Source of the DNA: Deltaproteobacteria bacterium
GTDB lineage: Bacteria > Myxococcota > B64-G9
Assembly: GCA_003647095.1 (NCBI GenBank)
Contig: QMME01000170.1
Coordinates: 1 to 8,261, forward strand
DNA length: 8,261 nucleotides
Direction of reading: 5' to 3'
In this document: piece by piece, positions 6,910 to 8,261 of the stretch
Numbering within the stretch: position 1 is the stretch's first letter
How the letters are laid out: every line of letters starts with the position of its first letter
Made by a program: the position numbers and the translations under genes
Notes under the pieces: model-generated
Database searches by the model: none
What the model saw: only the letters and a program-made list of their open reading frames with translations
What the model was told of the DNA's origin: nothing

Positions 6910-6940
6910 TTGACAGCTTGTCCCGGTCGTGGTGCAGTAT
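6910..6940 (+). promoter_or_regulatory. Possible promoter of the TPR-glutaredoxin lipoprotein gene
   Basis: A perfect TTGACA lies at 6910-6915. The matching -10 is poor: TGCAGT at 17-base spacing or CAGTAT (6935-6940) at 19. Transcription would start at or near the ATG at 6945, giving a leaderless message, consistent with the absence of any ribosome-binding site there. An alternative is AATAAT at 6876-6881 as a -10 with no recognisable -35, which would leave a ~57-base leader. Confidence 0.35.
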
Positions 6941-6944
6941 CTTC

Positions 6945-8066
6945 ATGGTGCACATGGAGAAAAGAACCTGGGCGACATTGTTGGCGATTGCCTTCCTGGC
7001 CGCTTCCTGCGGCGGCGGCAGGCAGCAGCAGCGTGGGCAAGCCGGTACGGATGATACCGGGCCGGCAAGGGCGGGCGCGACGAACCGGCAGGCGGAATCC
7101 AGCCCGCCGCCTGCCGGCGTGGTGGCGGAAGCTCCACCGGAAGCTCCGGCGGCGGCACCGCAGCCGGTTTCCGGCCCGGCGGGTTCCAGCGGCCTGGTCG
7201 ATCTGGCGCAAGCGCGGATGCTGCTCAAGAAAAACCGCTTCGACGAGTTGCTGGACGTGTTCCAGCCCGGTGACGTCGACAAGTTGACCGTGCCCGAGCG
7301 GCGGCAGCTGGCCGACATCTTCGCGGAGGCGGCCGGCCGGCTGCGCAGCCGCCACAAGGATGTCTCTTATGCGTCGTTGTTCTGCGAGCGGGGCCTGATG
7401 CTGGCACCGCGGCACCAGCCGCTGCTGCGCCTGCAGGTACGCAACTACCTGCACCCCGAGTTGAAGCTATTCGGGGGAGCCGAGGAGCTATCGGAAAAGC
7501 TGATCGCCATCGACCCCAACGACCAGGTGAACCAGCTGCTGCGCGGCCGGGCGGCCTTCGAGCAGGGCGAGTGGGAACTGGCCATCAAGTGGCTGGAAAA
7601 GGCCGCCCGGGCCGGTCGCCAGCACAGCGGCAAGCAGGTCCAGGAAGCCTGGCACCTGCTCGACCTGGCCCGGGGCAAGGCCCAGGAGGTAAAGTCGGCG
7701 CTGTCGATGACCCGGGAACTGGAAAGGCGGCTGAAGCTCACCCGCGCCCGCCTGCGCGAGCTTTCCCGGCAGCAGGAGCAGGTCGAGGCCAGGGAGAATG
7801 CCCGCCTGGCCGGCGGTGATATCGTTCTGTACATGACCAGATGGTGCGGCTACTGCAAGAAGACCCGCCAGTTGCTCGACAGCCTGGGGGTTCCCTACCA
7901 GGCCAAGGACATCGAGGACGACAACCGGGCCCGGGAGGAGTTGATGAAGGAGGCAGTCAGGCAGGGGGTGGAGATAACCGGCGTTCCGGTGGTGCGCATC
8001 GGCAATCACCTGGTGCGGGGCTACAACCCGCAGCGCATCCGCCAGCTGGTGCAGCAGCTGAAGTAA
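6945..8066 (+). CDS. Lipoprotein with TPR-like region and C-terminal glutaredoxin domain
   Basis: Encodes 373 aa. The N-terminus is a lipoprotein signal peptide (basic EKR, hydrophobic TWATLLAIAFLAAS, lipidated Cys22 followed by GGG). It leads into a Gln/Ala/Pro-rich disordered linker (~25-85). A helical region follows, with a TPR-like repeat around residues 180-223 (LIAIDPNDQVNQLL, AAFEQGEWELAIKWLEKAARAG). A basic coiled coil lies at ~258-286. The last ~85 residues are a glutaredoxin/thioredoxin-fold domain: strand DIVLYMTRW, redox motif C301-G-Y-C304, YQAKDIEDD, cis-proline motif GVPVV (Pro348) and GNHLVRGYNPQRI. It should act in the periplasm, tethered to a membrane, on protein disulfides or mixed disulfides. 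ATG 6945 fits the TTGACA 35 bases upstream; ATG 6954 is nearly as good and keeps the same signal peptide, and TTG 6918 is unlikely. It is divergent from the cyclase gene and 47 bases ahead of queA. Confidence 0.93.
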   Translation: MVHMEKRTWATLLAIAFLAASCGGGRQQQRGQAGTDDTGPARAGATNRQAESSPPPAGVVAEAPPEAPAAAPQPVSGPAGSSGLVDLAQARMLLKKNRFDELLDVFQPGDVDKLTVPERRQLADIFAEAAGRLRSRHKDVSYASLFCERGLMLAPRHQPLLRLQVRNYLHPELKLFGGAEELSEKLIAIDPNDQVNQLLRGRAAFEQGEWELAIKWLEKAARAGRQHSGKQVQEAWHLLDLARGKAQEVKSALSMTRELERRLKLTRARLRELSRQQEQVEARENARLAGGDIVLYMTRWCGYCKKTRQLLDSLGVPYQAKDIEDDNRAREELMKEAVRQGVEITGVPVVRIGNHLVRGYNPQRIRQLVQQLK

Positions 8067-8113
8067 CCAACTCCTCCCGCGCGCTTCAGCCGCCGGGGAA
8101 AGCCTGCCAGCAC

Positions 8114-8261
8114 ATGCAACTGCAAGATTTCCACTACCAGCTACCGGAGGAACTGATCGCCCAGCAACCGGCGACCCGGCGCACGGATTCGCGCCAGTTG
8201 CACCTGCGCCCGGGGCAGGGCCGAAGCGAGCTGCGGCACCTGCGCATCGGGCAACTGCCCG
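8114..8261 (+). CDS. queA: S-adenosylmethionine:tRNA ribosyltransferase-isomerase QueA (5' part)
   Basis: The first 49 codons are present; the rest lies beyond the window (the family is usually about 340-360 aa). The start MQLQDFHYQLPEELIAQQPA closely follows the conserved QueA N-terminus (xLxDFxYxLPEELIAQxP), and the following TDSRQL and LRHLRIGQLP match the DSRLL and FRDLPDLL-like positions. QueA transfers the ribosyl part of S-adenosylmethionine to preQ1 in tRNA to make epoxyqueuosine, in the cytoplasm. GGGGAA at 8095-8100 is the nearest ribosome-binding-like sequence but is 13 bases from the ATG, so initiation looks weak. It may be cotranscribed with the lipoprotein gene 47 bases upstream, since no terminator or promoter is evident in the gap. 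Confidence 0.9.
   Translation, partial: MQLQDFHYQLPEELIAQQPATRRTDSRQLHLRPGQGRSELRHLRIGQLP

Noticed and set aside
5298..7214. Near-identical 15-mers ATCTGGCGCAGGCGC (about 5300) and ATCTGGCGCAAGCGC (about 7200).
   Set aside because: Both lie inside coding sequence and encode different frames or contexts; a single short match in high-GC DNA is expected by chance.
8067..8113. Possible terminator or promoter between the glutaredoxin lipoprotein gene and queA.
   Set aside because: No stem of useful length, no T-tract and no -35/-10 pair could be found in these 47 bases.

Overview
This is a high-GC, gene-dense bacterial chromosomal segment with eight protein-coding genes, the first and last cut by the window edges. 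No rRNA, tRNA, CRISPR array or insertion sequence was found. The large lipoprotein in the left half has a tail like the Gly-Cys/short-hydrophobic/basic C-terminal sorting signals (MYXO-CTERM type) and a small Cys cluster of a kind common in Myxococcota and related former Deltaproteobacteria. The window therefore most likely comes from such a lineage, or from a high-GC candidate phylum with similar envelope biology. This placement is an inference.

Left half (1-4404, minus strand) is a tight three-gene operon. It runs from a 731-aa double-signal lipoprotein (4404-2209), across a 41-bp gap, to a 405-aa Old Yellow Enzyme-family flavin oxidoreductase (2167-950). After a 9-bp gap comes a secreted protein (940 to beyond base 1) with a galactose-binding-like beta-sandwich followed by a glutamine-amidotransferase-like domain. 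Two of the three products are exported and the middle one looks cytoplasmic. Their common purpose is not evident.

Centre (4405-5227): a 131-bp divergent intergenic region carries a striking tandem palindrome filling the spacer of a TTGACA promoter. It is followed by a four-base-overlapping VapBC/FitAB-type toxin-antitoxin pair (ribbon-helix-helix antitoxin, PIN-domain RNase toxin). The pair converges on the next gene across a 60-bp gap that holds part of a small hairpin.

Right half: a membrane-bound HAMP-GAF-GGDEF diguanylate cyclase (6790-5228, minus) is transcribed divergently from a lipoprotein with TPR-like and coiled-coil segments and a C-terminal glutaredoxin domain (6945-8066, plus). 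That lipoprotein is followed by the 5' end of queA, which makes the tRNA modification queuosine (8114 onward).

The most unusual items are the exported TPR-glutaredoxin lipoprotein, the lipoprotein that appears to carry sorting signals at both ends, the operator filling the antitoxin promoter spacer, and two perfect TTGACA hexamers each lying exactly 35 bases upstream of an ATG.
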